Positions 10,633 through 20,816 are shown, counted from the first letter of the stretch. The stretch is 64,000 nt of DNA from Hygrophila difformis (GCA_030278955.1 JAOANR010000015.1:22538626-22602625); one strand, 5' to 3'. Program-made: numbers and translations. Notes: generated by a model not told the origin, from the letters alone.

Positions 10633-12168
10633 GTAAGTTAACACCTTACTCACAAATTTTTGCGGTTGTTTGTTGTTTAAATCTCGAGATATAGGCTTGT
10701 AACAAAAATCGGTTTTCAAAAACCCTATTTTCGTCCAATTTTAAAGACTCGCCAAAAACTCGACCTTCGGGAATTCAAACCGAAAACTTTTCAACATAAA
10801 AGTTGTTCCTAACACCTTTATCTATCTTGTGTCCAAATTTCAGCCATTGACATTAAGTTTTGCTATCCCAATTTTCGCCATGAACTTTCTGTTTCAAACC
10901 GAACAATTTAATTCTGTGACAGATTCCTTCATTCAACTTGATGCATGATTTTCACCCATTTTTCGAATGATTTAACTTTGCATTTCTAAACAAGAGTTGT
11001 AGATAATTGTGTCTAGATTATGCCTACAAAATTTCACGAATTTTGGTGTTCATTTGATATGTCAATCGGCCAAGTTTTTAGAACTGTTTTGAATTCGTTT
11101 TAAGGGCCATGAGTATGCAGTGAGTTGCACACGATTTTTTAGTACCAAGAATTCATTATTTCCAAAAACTTAAAACATGAAAGCTGTTCCTTAATGTGTC
11201 GTGTAGTTACTGTAAAAATTTCACATCGATTGGTTTTGAAATGAATTTTTAATCGGTGTTACACGAACCTGTGACGACAACAGTTTTTAAGACGTAAATT
11301 ATTCTTTGCAATAAACTCAAATTTTAACTCACTTCGGAACCTTATTTCCAAAAACTTAAAACATGAAAGTTGTTCGTGTGTGTGTTTTTGAATTACTGGC
11401 CAAGTTTCAGAATTTTTGGAGGAAAAACGAATTTTAAATTAAGAAAGGCGTAAACTGCCTCGAATAGGATTTTTCGAACTTGAGAAAACTCGAACTATGA
11501 AAACGCGATATCGATCCTTTGATAACTTTGAAATACGAACTTTCGAAAAATCCCGTTCACTAGGCTGAGCCGATCTTCATACTATCATTATCTTTGAGAC
11601 TGCCTCGTTAGTGGTCTCCTTACTATCTGAGATTGCCTCGTTAGTGATCTCGCGCGCTGTATTTGTGGATCGCCTCGTTAGTGGTCCTACTATCTTTTTG
11701 GATCGCCTCGTTAGTGGTCCTACTATCTTTTTGGATCGCCTCGTTAGTGGTCCTACTATCTTTGAGACTGCCTCGTTAGTGGTCTCCCATTGTTTGGACT
11801 GCCTCGTTAGTGGTCCTATGTTGAGATTGCCTCGTTAGTGATCTCCCGGTATGGTGTCCTCTTCTTAGTTTACGGGATGAAAAGTAAAAGACTCGTGTGA
11901 GTGTTTCATTATGCTTAAATCGTATTTATCCTGTCTTTATTTATGTATTTAAAATTTATGCATCTTAAATTATGCTTTACATTCCGCTTTTAAAATTAAG
12001 TTCTTTAATCATGTTTTTCCGCTGCAAATAAATCATGTACTTTTAAATTCTCGTACAATAAGCGAAATCTTTAGTTTAAACACTTGTAACCCCTTTTATT
12101 TGTTAGTTAGGGATTAACTTACTCAGTATATTTTTATACTGACAACCGTTGTCATTTTTCTTTTACAG
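10633..12168 (+). promoter_or_regulatory. Putative intron within the 5' LTR of element 1
   Basis: Donor GTAAGTTAAC at 10633-10642. The acceptor is a pyrimidine tract ending TTTTACAG at 12168, giving 1,536 bases. TTAACTTAC at 12114-12122 is the exact complement of the first nine donor bases, and one more flanking A-T pair is possible. A hairpin with arms CAGTATA and TATACTG (12124-12141) follows, placed between a possible branch region and the pyrimidine tract. A retained LTR intron implies that the genomic RNA used for replication is unspliced. Confidence 0.5.
11596..11845 (+). repeat. Array of eight hairpins with constant loop in element 1 LTR
   Basis: Eight units share the loop GCCTCGTTAGTG with four matched stem pairs: GAGAC/GTCTC (11596-11618, 11764-11786), GAGAT/ATCTC (11629-11651, 11823-11845), GGAT/GTCC with a G-U pair (11667-11687, 11700-11720, 11733-11753) and GGAC/GTCC (11796-11816). 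Stem changes on one side are matched on the other while the loop does not change, as expected for selection on base pairing. The array lies 660 bases from the LTR end, as in LTR-A. Confidence 0.85.
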
Positions 12169-12508
12169 AGTATGTCGAGTGACGCATACGCATGCACTTG
12201 GGGGAATTATTTATGAACATTTTATTCTGCATCGTACTGTTTTACCGGGTCTGTTAAACCCGAGGATTTGGCCATGTTGGCCGTGATTTTACTTTCCGCT
12301 GCACTTACTTTATTTATTTTCCGCACGTGATAATTTCGACTATCGTACTAAGTATTATAAATTTCCGGACTATATCTTGAAATGTTTTAAATCTTTTACA
12401 TACCCACAAGCCTTGCGTTTCCTTAGCGAGCTCGGGAAGCCGTGTCTTGCTAGGGGAATGCGGCGGTGACACCTCGGCCTGGGTTATCAAATCCGGGGTG
12501 TTACAAGT

Positions 12509-12520
12509 TGGTATCAGAGC
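12509..12520 (+). other. Primer-binding site of element 1
   Basis: TGGTATCAGAGC, the standard initiator-Met tRNA site, three bases after the LTR end at 12505. Confidence 0.9.
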
Positions 12521-12848
12521 CCGGAAAATTTTTAAAGCTACTACTATTATTTTAAACCAATATTTTTAAGCCCAAGTGTTATTTCTTTTAAAATTATTTA
12601 TTTGACTACTAGTACTATTTTTAGCCCAAAAATCTATAATCCTTTTTTTTTTTTTACATAGCCCAAATCTTAGCCCAAGAAATATTAAATTTTGGCCCAC
12701 TATAGAGGCCCAACCTTTAGCAATTTATTTTAAACTAAATTTTATGGGGAAGGGACTTGCACTTGCATGTTGCATATAGATTTAAATTTATGCATACCTT
12801 AACGTTACCTGAAAAATGTCTAACTCTAACCTCCCTTGTTGACATTAG

Positions 12849-13247
12849 ATGGCCGAGCCCAACGCGAACATGGTCAATTTGATGGTGAAATTAATGAACG
12901 CATACCTTGAGGGCCAACAGCACATCAATTACTTCAAAACGCGGGTAGGACAGTTGGAGGGTAACCTGGCCCATTTGGGTCACCTTAGGGAAACAGACCA
13001 TCACCACATAACCCAGCTGCAGGAGCAAGTCACACACCTCCAAGCCCAAGTGGCCCAGCTCCAAGACAAGGGAGATGATTTGGAGGAGCAGATAGAGACC
13101 ATAGGCTGGGAACTGACTAACCTGGCCCAGGACGTGGACGGAGCGGTCCTTCAGAACCCGGGGCCTGCTCCCAATGTCGCCATACCCATCAATGTGTCGA
13201 GCGATGAGGATGATCCCATCAAGGTCGAGCCGGCCCACTCGTTTTAG
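12849..13247 (+). CDS. Small coiled-coil protein of element 1
   Basis: A 132-residue ORF starting at ATG 12849, about 340 bases after the primer site, in the place of gag. Residues about 8-100 form a predicted coiled coil rich in Leu, Gln and Glu (QLQEQVTHLQAQVAQLQ). The tail is acidic and ends in a VSSDEDDPIKVEP segment. It is homologous to the 199-residue ORF of element 2 and the broken copy at 3380-3918: the N-terminal pattern (NLMVKLMNAYLEGQQ against QLMIKMMNAHLDTQQ) and the SDEDDP motif are shared, while the proline-rich linker is much shorter here. No zinc knuckle or known domain is seen. A structural or RNP role like a minimal gag is a guess. A Pol II end may lie near AATAATAAAAATAC at 13350. 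Confidence 0.7.
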   Translation: MAEPNANMVNLMVKLMNAYLEGQQHINYFKTRVGQLEGNLAHLGHLRETDHHHITQLQEQVTHLQAQVAQLQDKGDDLEEQIETIGWELTNLAQDVDGAVLQNPGPAPNVAIPINVSSDEDDPIKVEPAHSF

Positions 13248-14005
13248 ATCTAGTGATCCAGCTATGCATTATTAGTATACTTTCCCTTCCGTACTATTAG
13301 CAGCGCACCTATTTCTATTTCGAACGCTTGTAAACCAAATTTAATTCTTGAATAATAAAAATACAAGCCTATTTAAATTTACTCCATGCATTTCATTTAG
13401 TTCTTTAACTACCATAATCAAGGAGGGAAATCTACCAAAAAAAAAAAAAAAAAAAAAAGAGAGGACCGAACAGATTTAAAAAAAAAAAAATATATATATA
13501 TATATATATACATATAAATAAATAAATAAATAAATAAATAAATTTTACCTAAGTTCCAGCAACCTCTACAAACAGGCCCCAATAAATTGATACCTATTAA
13601 AAGACTAATCTTCATTCAATAAAATTTTCCCCTTGCAAGCAGCTATTTATTTAACATATAAACTCTACCCCTTATATCTTATCACACTAGTTTATCTAAG
13701 TTCCTTGAAGCGGTTTAGTCAAGCAACGGTGCAAGTATTGTTGGGCAACCCACACACATGTAGATACGATAGGAAGGTAACAGTAAATCCAGGACATCTC
13801 AAACCATAAAATAGGCAGAACAATTGAACCATGTTTCTAAACAGCAGTAGACTACTAACACATGTCAAACACATAACTAAGCAATAACACAACGAAAATA
13901 TAAACCACAAATCCCAGACAACAGAAACGTTCTCATAAGGAGGAGCCTAAATAAGGTACGTCTAAACGCAAAACCTAAACGAAAACACGAAACCAAAGGG
14001 AGACA
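13248..14005. other. Non-coding stretch between two convergent ORFs of element 1
   Basis: Separates the coiled-coil ORF from the convergent reverse-strand gene. It contains poly(A) (13438-13459), an (AT)n tract (13490-13510) and an AAAT repeat (13512-13541). Nothing coding is recognised. The 3' ends of two opposing transcripts would meet here. Confidence 0.5.
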
Positions 14006-15340
14006 TCACTGATCGGGAGGCGGGAACTGTCGGCGCATGAAGTCGTCCATCTGTCGCACATAGGCGTACATGTCGGACATGGTGGCCTGCTGCTGAGCCT
14101 GCCTCGTAGCAAACGAGTCCATGCGGGTCTGATAAAGGTCCAACCTAGCGTCAAGGGCGTCATAACGAGCCTGCCCAGCTGCAAACCCGGCGTCCATACC
14201 GACCCGCATCTCCTGCATCATCTGCAGCATCTGAATCATCTCCTGCCCCTGAGGTGCCACGGCAGGAGGTGCCCCAGCAGGAGGTGGAACCACTGGAGGA
14301 GGGGGTGGCTGCTCCGGTGGTACAACGAGGATCAGGCCGCCGTCATCAGGATGCGGGCGAAGTACAGCACGGGGAGCCCCACGACGTAAGGCGCTACGCC
14401 GCTCAGCATAAGACGGAATACGGTAGCAACGGCCAGGTGCGAGGTCGTACGGATCTGTCTCCGGTGTAGTGCGAATCCCCTGTGCCGCGCACAACCCACA
14501 GATGAGGTGAACATGGGTAATCACCCTACTCCCTCGTCCTCTGCGCATACCCCGCAAGTTGTCCTCGATGCAAGCCCCTACATTCACCCTACCGTCCCGC
14601 GCGATGAAGCAAATGGTCTCGTAGACGTGATCCAAGACAATGTGGCTCCGGGACATCGGCCGGACACGCCCGAACCATAGCTGAGCGAGCTCTCGCCAAG
14701 GGGAGTCCATCGACGTCAAACGAAGCTCATGACTGTGCTCGAACGCAGGAGGCACTAGGGTGCATAAGGTGTTCCACGCAGGAGCAAGAACGCGCCCCTC
14801 AGGCTGGGGCCGGAACACGCCATCGTCGGGCAAGCCAAAATAGACGTTGATCGCCCGAGCACTGAAGTCGAGATAGCGACCACGGACCCATACCCGGGAT
14901 AGATCGTCACCCTCCCCGAGACCGCCGATGTTGGCAATAACCTCCATAGCCAAATAACCGGAGGCGACGCCCTCGGGGTGACGTGCCAGACCAGTCCACT
15001 GTAAATACTCCAAGACCGCACTGACCCTGTCATCGCCCATATGAAGAGGATATATGCCTCTCTCAGGGACGTAAGACCTGTTTCGACGAAGCTCGTCGAA
15101 ATAAAAGTCCTGGGCAGCCCTCGTCCTAAACCGGAACCTATCATGCCGGTGAGGACGCACCTCGTCCGGGAGGCCCCTGAGACGCGGGCCCCTCTGCGCC
15201 TCATCCTCCTCTGACTCGCTCTCGTCGAAATCCGGCATCGCCGGAGCAGCATGACTGGGGCCAGCCTCATCAGCAACCCGTCTCCTAGTCCTCGGAGGAC
15301 ACATGAGAGACGCCAAAACGACCCACAAAAAGAGCAACAT
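14006..15340 (-). CDS. Antisense ORF of element 1, 'putative plant transposon protein'-like
   Basis: 444 codons from ATG 15340 (a TTG-initiated reading would add five), on the strand opposite to the element. It is about 80% identical to the element 2 copy at 26776-28107. Order: short hydrophobic N-terminus (LLFLWVVLASLM) then CPPRTRRR; an acidic serine patch (DESESEEDE); a globular part (about 75-290) with YLAMEVIANIGG, VWVRGRYLDFSARAINVY, SHIVLDHVYETICF and GSRVITHVHLICG; a Pro-rich linker; a helical tail ending MRRQFPPPDQ. The globular part resembles the plant family called putative plant transposon protein (I believe Pfam PF20167); its function is unknown. It is GC-rich beside AT-rich neighbours. 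The second Met (MCPPR) is an alternative start. An upstream intron (15342-15963) is shared with element 2. Confidence 0.75.
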   Translation of the reverse strand: MLLFLWVVLASLMCPPRTRRRVADEAGPSHAAPAMPDFDESESEEDEAQRGPRLRGLPDEVRPHRHDRFRFRTRAAQDFYFDELRRNRSYVPERGIYPLHMGDDRVSAVLEYLQWTGLARHPEGVASGYLAMEVIANIGGLGEGDDLSRVWVRGRYLDFSARAINVYFGLPDDGVFRPQPEGRVLAPAWNTLCTLVPPAFEHSHELRLTSMDSPWRELAQLWFGRVRPMSRSHIVLDHVYETICFIARDGRVNVGACIEDNLRGMRRGRGSRVITHVHLICGLCAAQGIRTTPETDPYDLAPGRCYRIPSYAERRSALRRGAPRAVLRPHPDDGGLILVVPPEQPPPPPVVPPPAGAPPAVAPQGQEMIQMLQMMQEMRVGMDAGFAAGQARYDALDARLDLYQTRMDSFATRQAQQQATMSDMYAYVRQMDDFMRRQFPPPDQ

Positions 15341-15341
15341 C

Positions 15342-15963
15342 CTGCAAGTTACCAAACACCAATTATAAGGCTAAGTCCCACACAGAAGTCAAGCGAAAAT
15401 ACGAATAGGGCATTAATATATAGTTCCAACGTGAATGTACCGTAAGAACAACAAATCCTACCGTTTACTAAGACCAACCAGGAGGTGACCTAGACAAAGA
15501 ATATGCTAAAACTAGTGCCTAAACCCTATGTGGCATTTCGTCGAACACGTTATGTGCACAATAAACCAAAACCTAAGTTACTAACAACACACGGAAATCG
15601 CCCACAGAACGAAACAATCATTCTAATAACAATACGGCAAATCCTACAGCACTAAACAACGAGGGAACAAACCAATAATCACACCCCAACAGCAACCAAG
15701 CACCAGTAACTTCATAGCCTTTCTAAGGATTCGAATTCAACAAGAATTTGCCAAAAACATAAACACATTATAACATAAACATAGGCAAGGCAACAAGAGT
15801 AACAACAATTGCCACATACACTTGCTAAATTGCACAAATCAAGCCTAAAAATCATAAACCCCCAATTTTTGTACACAAACCCTAATTTCCTAAATCTCTT
15901 CACAAATCGAATCATTCAAAACATAAAAGTTGAAATTAGGAAGTGGGTTTAGTAGAATCGTAC
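15342..15963 (-). other. 5'-UTR intron of the antisense gene, element 1
   Basis: On the minus strand, CCAG followed by GTACGA (donor at 15963) and CTTGCAG followed by GATG (acceptor at 15342) bound a 622-base AT-rich intron ending one base before the start codon. Element 2 has the same arrangement (595 bases). This shared structure is the reason to read the ORF as a spliced gene with its own promoter. Confidence 0.55.
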
Positions 15964-16065
15964 CTGGATGAGTGAAATTGAAGTCGAAATCGAGCAAAAA
16001 GGAAGGTAACTCGCCGGATTTAGAGAGAATTGGGGGTGTGTTCTCGGATGAGAAATGGGGGAAGT

Positions 16066-16086
16066 GGCTCGCGCGGAGCGCGAGCC
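16066..16086 (-). promoter_or_regulatory. GC hairpin in the leader of the antisense gene
   Basis: A perfect nine-base stem, GGCTCGCGC with GCGCGAGCC, around a GGA loop. It is followed by GC-rich GCGCGG motifs to 16152. The identical stem-loop lies at 26056-26076 in element 2, at a similar distance from the ORF. The LTRs carry related GC blocks, so the leader may derive from LTR promoter sequence. Confidence 0.5.
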
Positions 16087-16415
16087 CTATTTTTTTTCGA
16101 ACAGGGGTTGCCGCGCGCTCCCCGCGCGCCAACGCGCGGCCACCGCGCGGGACCCGGGTGGAGTTTTATCTTTCCTGTTCTGCTCGATCTCTTTCGCTGT
16201 ACGCTCCTCACTGAACCCGGGCATACATTGACAGAGAAATACGTCGACATGGAGCATCGCCTGGCATTATTCCAGGCAAGGACGGCGGAATTGCCTCACG
16301 CCCTCCTTTCGCAGGACTACGGGAAACCCCCGGGACGTAAATACCTAGGGACCCTAAGAAATTCCGTAGGGAAATGAGAGCGGCATGTTAACTAACGACC
16401 CCACCACCGTTTACT

Positions 16416-16706
16416 CGTGACCACAATGTGTTCCACGACCCCCAACTAAAGAAGTATGTGCCCGACACGTCGCATGTACTCCAACCGGACGTAATCGAAT
16501 TGGATGATGACTTGACCTATGAAGAAACCCCGGTGCAAATACTCGACTACAAGAAAAGGGTGACAAGGAATAAAACTGTAAAGATGGTCAAGGTCCTGTG
16601 GTCCAACCACGAGACGGAGACGGCAACCTGGGAATTGGAAGCCGACATGAGGCAACGTTACCCTACCCTCTTCCAAGACGACCCGACCACAGTTATGGGG
16701 ACATAA
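16416..16706 (+). pseudogene. Remnant of pol: chromodomain end
   Basis: About 96 codons matching the C-terminus of the element 2 polyprotein: the [13 protein letters not shown] segment that follows integrase, then a chromodomain ([19 protein letters not shown]). Everything upstream (gag, protease, RT, RNase H, integrase) is missing. The frame is open to the TAA at 16704-16706, with the usual -VMGT end. It is kept probably because the sequence overlaps signals next to the polypurine tract. The region 16220-16410 upstream is unrecognised. Confidence 0.8.
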
Positions 16707-16729
16707 CTGTATTCTTAAGGGGGGGAGGA
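16689..16729 (+). promoter_or_regulatory. Stop-codon hairpin and polypurine tract of element 1
   Basis: ACAGTTATG and CATAACTGT (16689-16697 and 16702-16710) form a perfect nine-base stem around GGGA, enclosing the pol stop codon. The polypurine tract AAGGGGGGGAGGA (16717-16729) follows and abuts the 3' LTR. Element 2 has the same hairpin at 23643-23662. Confidence 0.75.
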
Positions 16730-17640
16730 TGTAACACCCGAGGAAAAACAAATTCAAATTGTTTTGAACTACGTCATGACTTGATCCCTTCACAGGGTAC
16801 GTAGGCAGCTTAGAACTAATTTCTAAGTTCAGTCACGAAATAAATCACAAAATACATCACGAATTAGACCACAAGGACGATAGGGGATGTTGAAACCAAT
16901 TTAGACTAGGCTAAGTAGGACCAGGAAATGTTGCGAGCGATAAGCCGGACCCGTAACAAGATTAAGGAGAAGATTCCGCAACGAAGACGCCCCAGAGAAT
17001 CGAGCTAACACGTAGAAAACCGATAGGGGAAAGCGAGGGAAGACCCGACGGAACACGCGGAGCCGAACCGGCCGGTCCGGCCGGCCCGCGCTGTCCGCGC
17101 GCCGCCGCGCGGCCACCGCGCGGCCAAGGGCGTCGCGACGCCAGGCCTGGCACGCGTGCTCCGCGCGGACAAAAGCTTAGGTGCGCGCCACCAGCGCGCC
17201 AGAGGTGCTGAAAGTGTAAACTTTCCTTCCATGGTGATTTTCTTGCCAAAAACCATACCCCTAACCATGGCAACCGAATCCCAGCCTTAGGGAAGGCTAT
17301 AGGACGGTAATAGGGCGTCCCAAACCCTAAGTTTTCAGAAACATACCAGCCTCCACCCTCAATTTTCTCTCCAAGTCCAAAATCCCTCCGAATCCACTTT
17401 CCGGCGAGTATTCCGGCGACGACAAGGCAAAAGGAACCAAGCCCTGCCCTCTAGACTCTTGGTAAGCCATTGTGCAATGTTTCAATTCGTCCATAGATCT
17501 CTGAAACTCGAATTCTAACATTATTTCCTTACTACGATTTCACGTCGGAAAACGAACAAAAAGCGATCGGAGAAGTTGGTCGTTCGTCGTGACCCTAGGA
17601 CATCCGGAAACCCAATCCAGCGACCCTAACATCATTCTAA

Positions 17641-19176
17641 GTAAGTTAACACCTTACTCACAAATTTTTGCGGTTGTTTGTTGTTTAAATCTCGAGATAT
17701 AGGCTTGTAACAAAAATCGGTTTTCAAAAACCCTATTTTCGTCCAATTTTAAAGACTCGCCAAAAACTCGACCTTCGGGAATTCAAACCGAAAACTTTTC
17801 AACATAAAAGTTGTTCCTAACACCTTTATCTATCTTGTGTCCAAATTTCAGCCATTGACATTAAGTTTTGCTATCCCAATTTTCGCCATGAACTTTCTGT
17901 TTCAAACCGAACAATTTAATTCTGTGACAGATTCCTTCATTCAACTTGATGCATGATTTTCACCCATTTTTCGAATGATTTAACTTTGCATTTCTAAACA
18001 AGAGTTGTAGATAATTGTGTCTAGATTATGCCTACAAAATTTCACGAATTTTGGTGTTCATTTGATATGTCAATCGGCCAAGTTTTTAGAACTGTTTTGA
18101 ATTCGTTTTAAGGGCCATGAGTATGCAGTGAGTTGCACACGATTTTTGAGTACCAAGAATTCATTATTTCCAAAAACTTAAAACATGAAAGCTGTTCCTT
18201 AATGTGTCGTGTAGTTACTGTAAAAATTTCACATCGATTGGTTTTGAAATGAATTTTTAATCGGCGTTACACGAACCTGTGACGACAACAGTTTTTAAGA
18301 CGTAAATTATTCTTTGCAATAAACTCAAATTTTAACTCACTTCGGAACCTTATTTCCAAAAACTTAAAACATGAAAGTTGTTCGTGTGTGTGTTTTTGAA
18401 TTACTGGCCAAGTTTCAGAATTTTTGGAGGAAAAACGAATTTTAAATTAAGAAAGGCGTAAACTGCCTCGAATAGGATTTTTCGAACTTGAGAAAACTCG
18501 AACTATGAAAACGCGATATCGATCCTTTGATAACTTTGAAATACGAACTTTCGAAAAATCCCGTTCACTAGGCTGAGCCGATCTTCATACTATCATTATC
18601 TTTGAGACTGCCTCGTTAGTGGTCTCCTTACTATCTGAGATTGCCTCGTTAGTGATCTCGCGCGCTGTATTTGTGGATCGCCTCGTTAGTGGTCCTACTA
18701 TCTTTTTGGATCGCCTCGTTAGTGGTCCTACTATCTTTTTGGATCGCCTCGTTAGTGGTCCTACTATCTTTGAGACTGCCTCGTTAGTGGTCTCCCATTG
18801 TTTGGACTGCCTCGTTAGTGGTCCTATGTTGAGATTGCCTCGTTAGTGATCTCCCGGTATGGTGTCCTCTTCTTAGTTTACGGGATGAAAAGTAAAAGAC
18901 TCGTGTGAGTGTTTCATTATGCTTAAATCGTATTTATCCTGTCTTTATTTATGTATTTAAAATTTATGCATCTTAAATTATGCTTTACATTCCGCTTTTA
19001 AAATTAAGTTCTTTAATCATGTTTTTCCGCTGCAAATAAATCATGTACTTTTAAATTCTCGTACAATAAGCGAAATCTTTAGTTTAAACACTTGTAACCC
19101 CTTTTATTTGTTAGTTAGGGATTAACTTACTCAGTATATTTTTATACTGACAACCGTTGTCATTTTTCTTTTACAG
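17641..19176 (+). promoter_or_regulatory. Putative intron, 3' LTR copy of element 1
   Basis: The same donor (17641-17650), complementary segment (19122-19130), hairpin and acceptor (ending 19176) as in the 5' LTR, 7,008 bases downstream. Confidence 0.45.
18604..18853 (+). repeat. Hairpin array, 3' LTR copy of element 1
   Basis: The same eight hairpins as at 11596-11845, unchanged as far as I can read. Confidence 0.8.
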
Positions 19177-19512
19177 AGTATGTCGAGTAACGCATACGCA
19201 TGCACTTGGGGAATTATTTATGAACATTTTATTCTGCATCGTACTGTTTTACCGGGTCTGTTAAACCCGAGGATTTGGCCATGTTGGCCGTGATTTTACT
19301 TTCCGCTGCACTTACTTTATTTATTTTCCGCACGTGATAATTTCGACTATCGTACTAAGTATTATAAATTTCCGGACTATATCTTGAAATGTTTTAAATC
19401 TTTTACATACCCACAAGCCTTGCGTTTCCTTAGCGAGCTCGGGAAGCCGTGTCTTGCTAGGGGAATGCGGCGGTGACACCTCGGCCTGGGTTATCAAATC
19501 CGGGGTGTTACA

Positions 19513-20816
19513 AAGAGGGGGCAGCCCAACGAGCTCCACCAAGTTCACTTACCCTCTAAATACATTGGGCATCCCAACCGATCAAAACTCCCAAAGTTTC
19601 AAATCCACATCTTTAACATTTTCATAATATTACAACACTTCCAGAGTATACATAATTCAATATGAGTGAAAATCGACTCATCATTCACCAAGATACACAA
19701 GATGGATTTTACCGACACATGTAACACTGTGGCAGATTTCAGAATAGCATTTTGAAATGTAGCAAATCATTTTCAAAAATTCCGAAACTTTTACAGGAAC
19801 TAAAAAACACAAAAATGAACATTTTTCATAGAAATAGGCATCTTCAAATTCGGACTTTAAATAGGCCATAGATATCGATTTCGGAACCATAGATTCAAGG
19901 ACTCTAAACACTTTCAGTGAATCCAACCACAGTGTAATCAAAAATTCATAACTATTCCAAAGGAGTTTCTAAAATCATAAATATTTATGGAGAAGTTCTA
20001 GACACAGTAGGCAACAAATCTTATGAGACACCGACCAAAAATATCCAACATAGGCTGATCAAAAATGCACAACAAAATCGGACAACTTAAAAACTCAAAT
20101 CTGACAGTATAATATAGCAGCAAACCAGATCCGTTTTCGGGTTTCAAATCTACTCCAAAATTTCTAAAAATTTACAGGAAGCATCTTTAGAATATTAGAA
20201 ACATTTTTCGTTTAGGAAAGATCTTCTAAAAATGCACGGATCTAAGTCGAATTTACAGCACAACAGAAACTAGTCGAGTGAAAACCCTAGTGACAGATTT
20301 CATATGGAATGGGAAATGATCAAGATCTCGACTTGCACTCAACCAAAATCTCTAGAACTTGATGTGCATGATATCAACTTACTTTGGATGAGATTAGGAT
20401 AAAAAAAATCTTCTCCTTGGAATCCTGAGAACGTCCAACTCGGTCACACGATCTTCACTTCCACCGATTGACCCTATTTTGGGGATGTTGAGAGAGATCC
20501 TTAGATCTAGGGTTTGAAATTCGAAGTTAGGGACAAGGAATTGGAGTAGAACACTTACCTAACAATGGATGATCGCCTAGGATACTTGAGGATCGACTAA
20601 CTCTCCTGGAACAACCAAAGAACACTCTCAAACTCTCCAACACTCAAGAGAAAAACTGATTTTCGGATTAGGTGAAGTGGTGGTGTTTAGGGGCTGCTAG
20701 GGAGTTATTGGAGCTGTGATGAAGCTTCCAGAGAGTGGTTTAATGTTCATTGGTAATGAGAAAGTGACTTAATGTAGTCACCCTCGAGTTCCCACTCCAC
20801 CAAACCCCATTCTTCC
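19513..20816 (-). repeat. Old Ty3 LTR, second part
   Basis: Continues the LTR broken at 9721, after the AAGAG duplication. It carries LTR-like text on the minus strand and a donor (20371-20382). It breaks again at 20816 where element 2 inserted; a few bases continue after 32072 before LINE sequence. The true outer end of this LTR is not seen. Confidence 0.6.
20371..20382 (-). promoter_or_regulatory. 5' splice site of the old LTR
   Basis: GTAAGTTGATAT on the minus strand. It pairs with ATATTAACTTAC at 9344-9355 over all 12 bases (one G-U). Without the nested element 1 the intron would be about 1.28 kb. Confidence 0.45.

Larger units (their letters stand above)
9722..12505 (+). repeat. 5' LTR of element 1
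   Basis: TGTAACACCCGAGG start and GGGGTGTTACA end. The order along the strand is a presumed U3, a GC-rich block (10040-10190, many GCGCGG and GGCCACCGCGCGG motifs), donor at 10633, hairpin array 11596-11845, acceptor at 12168 and a last exon-like segment of 337 bases up to the primer site. The small ORFs at 9893-10513 and the 75-residue ORF over the hairpin array are incidental. Confidence 0.9.
9722..19512 (+). mobile_element. Element 1: young non-autonomous Ty3 retrotransposon
   Basis: A complete 9,791-base insertion with a perfect five-base target duplication AAGAG (9717-9721 and 19513-19517). It has LTRs of 2,784 and 2,783 bases, a primer site at 12509-12520 and a polypurine tract at 16717-16729. 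Comparing the LTRs by eye I found five substitutions and one single-base indel, so the insertion is very recent. The internal region has no gag, protease, RT or integrase. It carries a coiled-coil ORF, a reverse-strand spliced gene and only the last ~95 codons of pol. It must have been copied by enzymes from another element. It sits inside the old LTR (8988 onward). Confidence 0.9.
16730..19512 (+). repeat. 3' LTR of element 1
   Basis: A 2,783-base copy of the 5' LTR. Differences seen by eye: the base at 9922 (C against A), plus changes near 10579, 11138, 11246 and 12180, and one G fewer in a G run near 19209. It ends at 19512 before the AAGAG target duplication. Confidence 0.9.

Noticed and set aside
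11611..11838. 75-residue repetitive ORF (repeated DRLVSGPTIF) in both element 1 LTRs
   Set aside because: It is the translation of the hairpin array; the conserved unit is the inverted repeat and not a reading frame.
16030..16377. 115-residue plus-strand ORF before the pol remnant in element 1
   Set aside because: Its first half is the antisense-gene leader read backwards. The second half (16220-16377) is unassigned and could be a relic, but has no recognisable domain.
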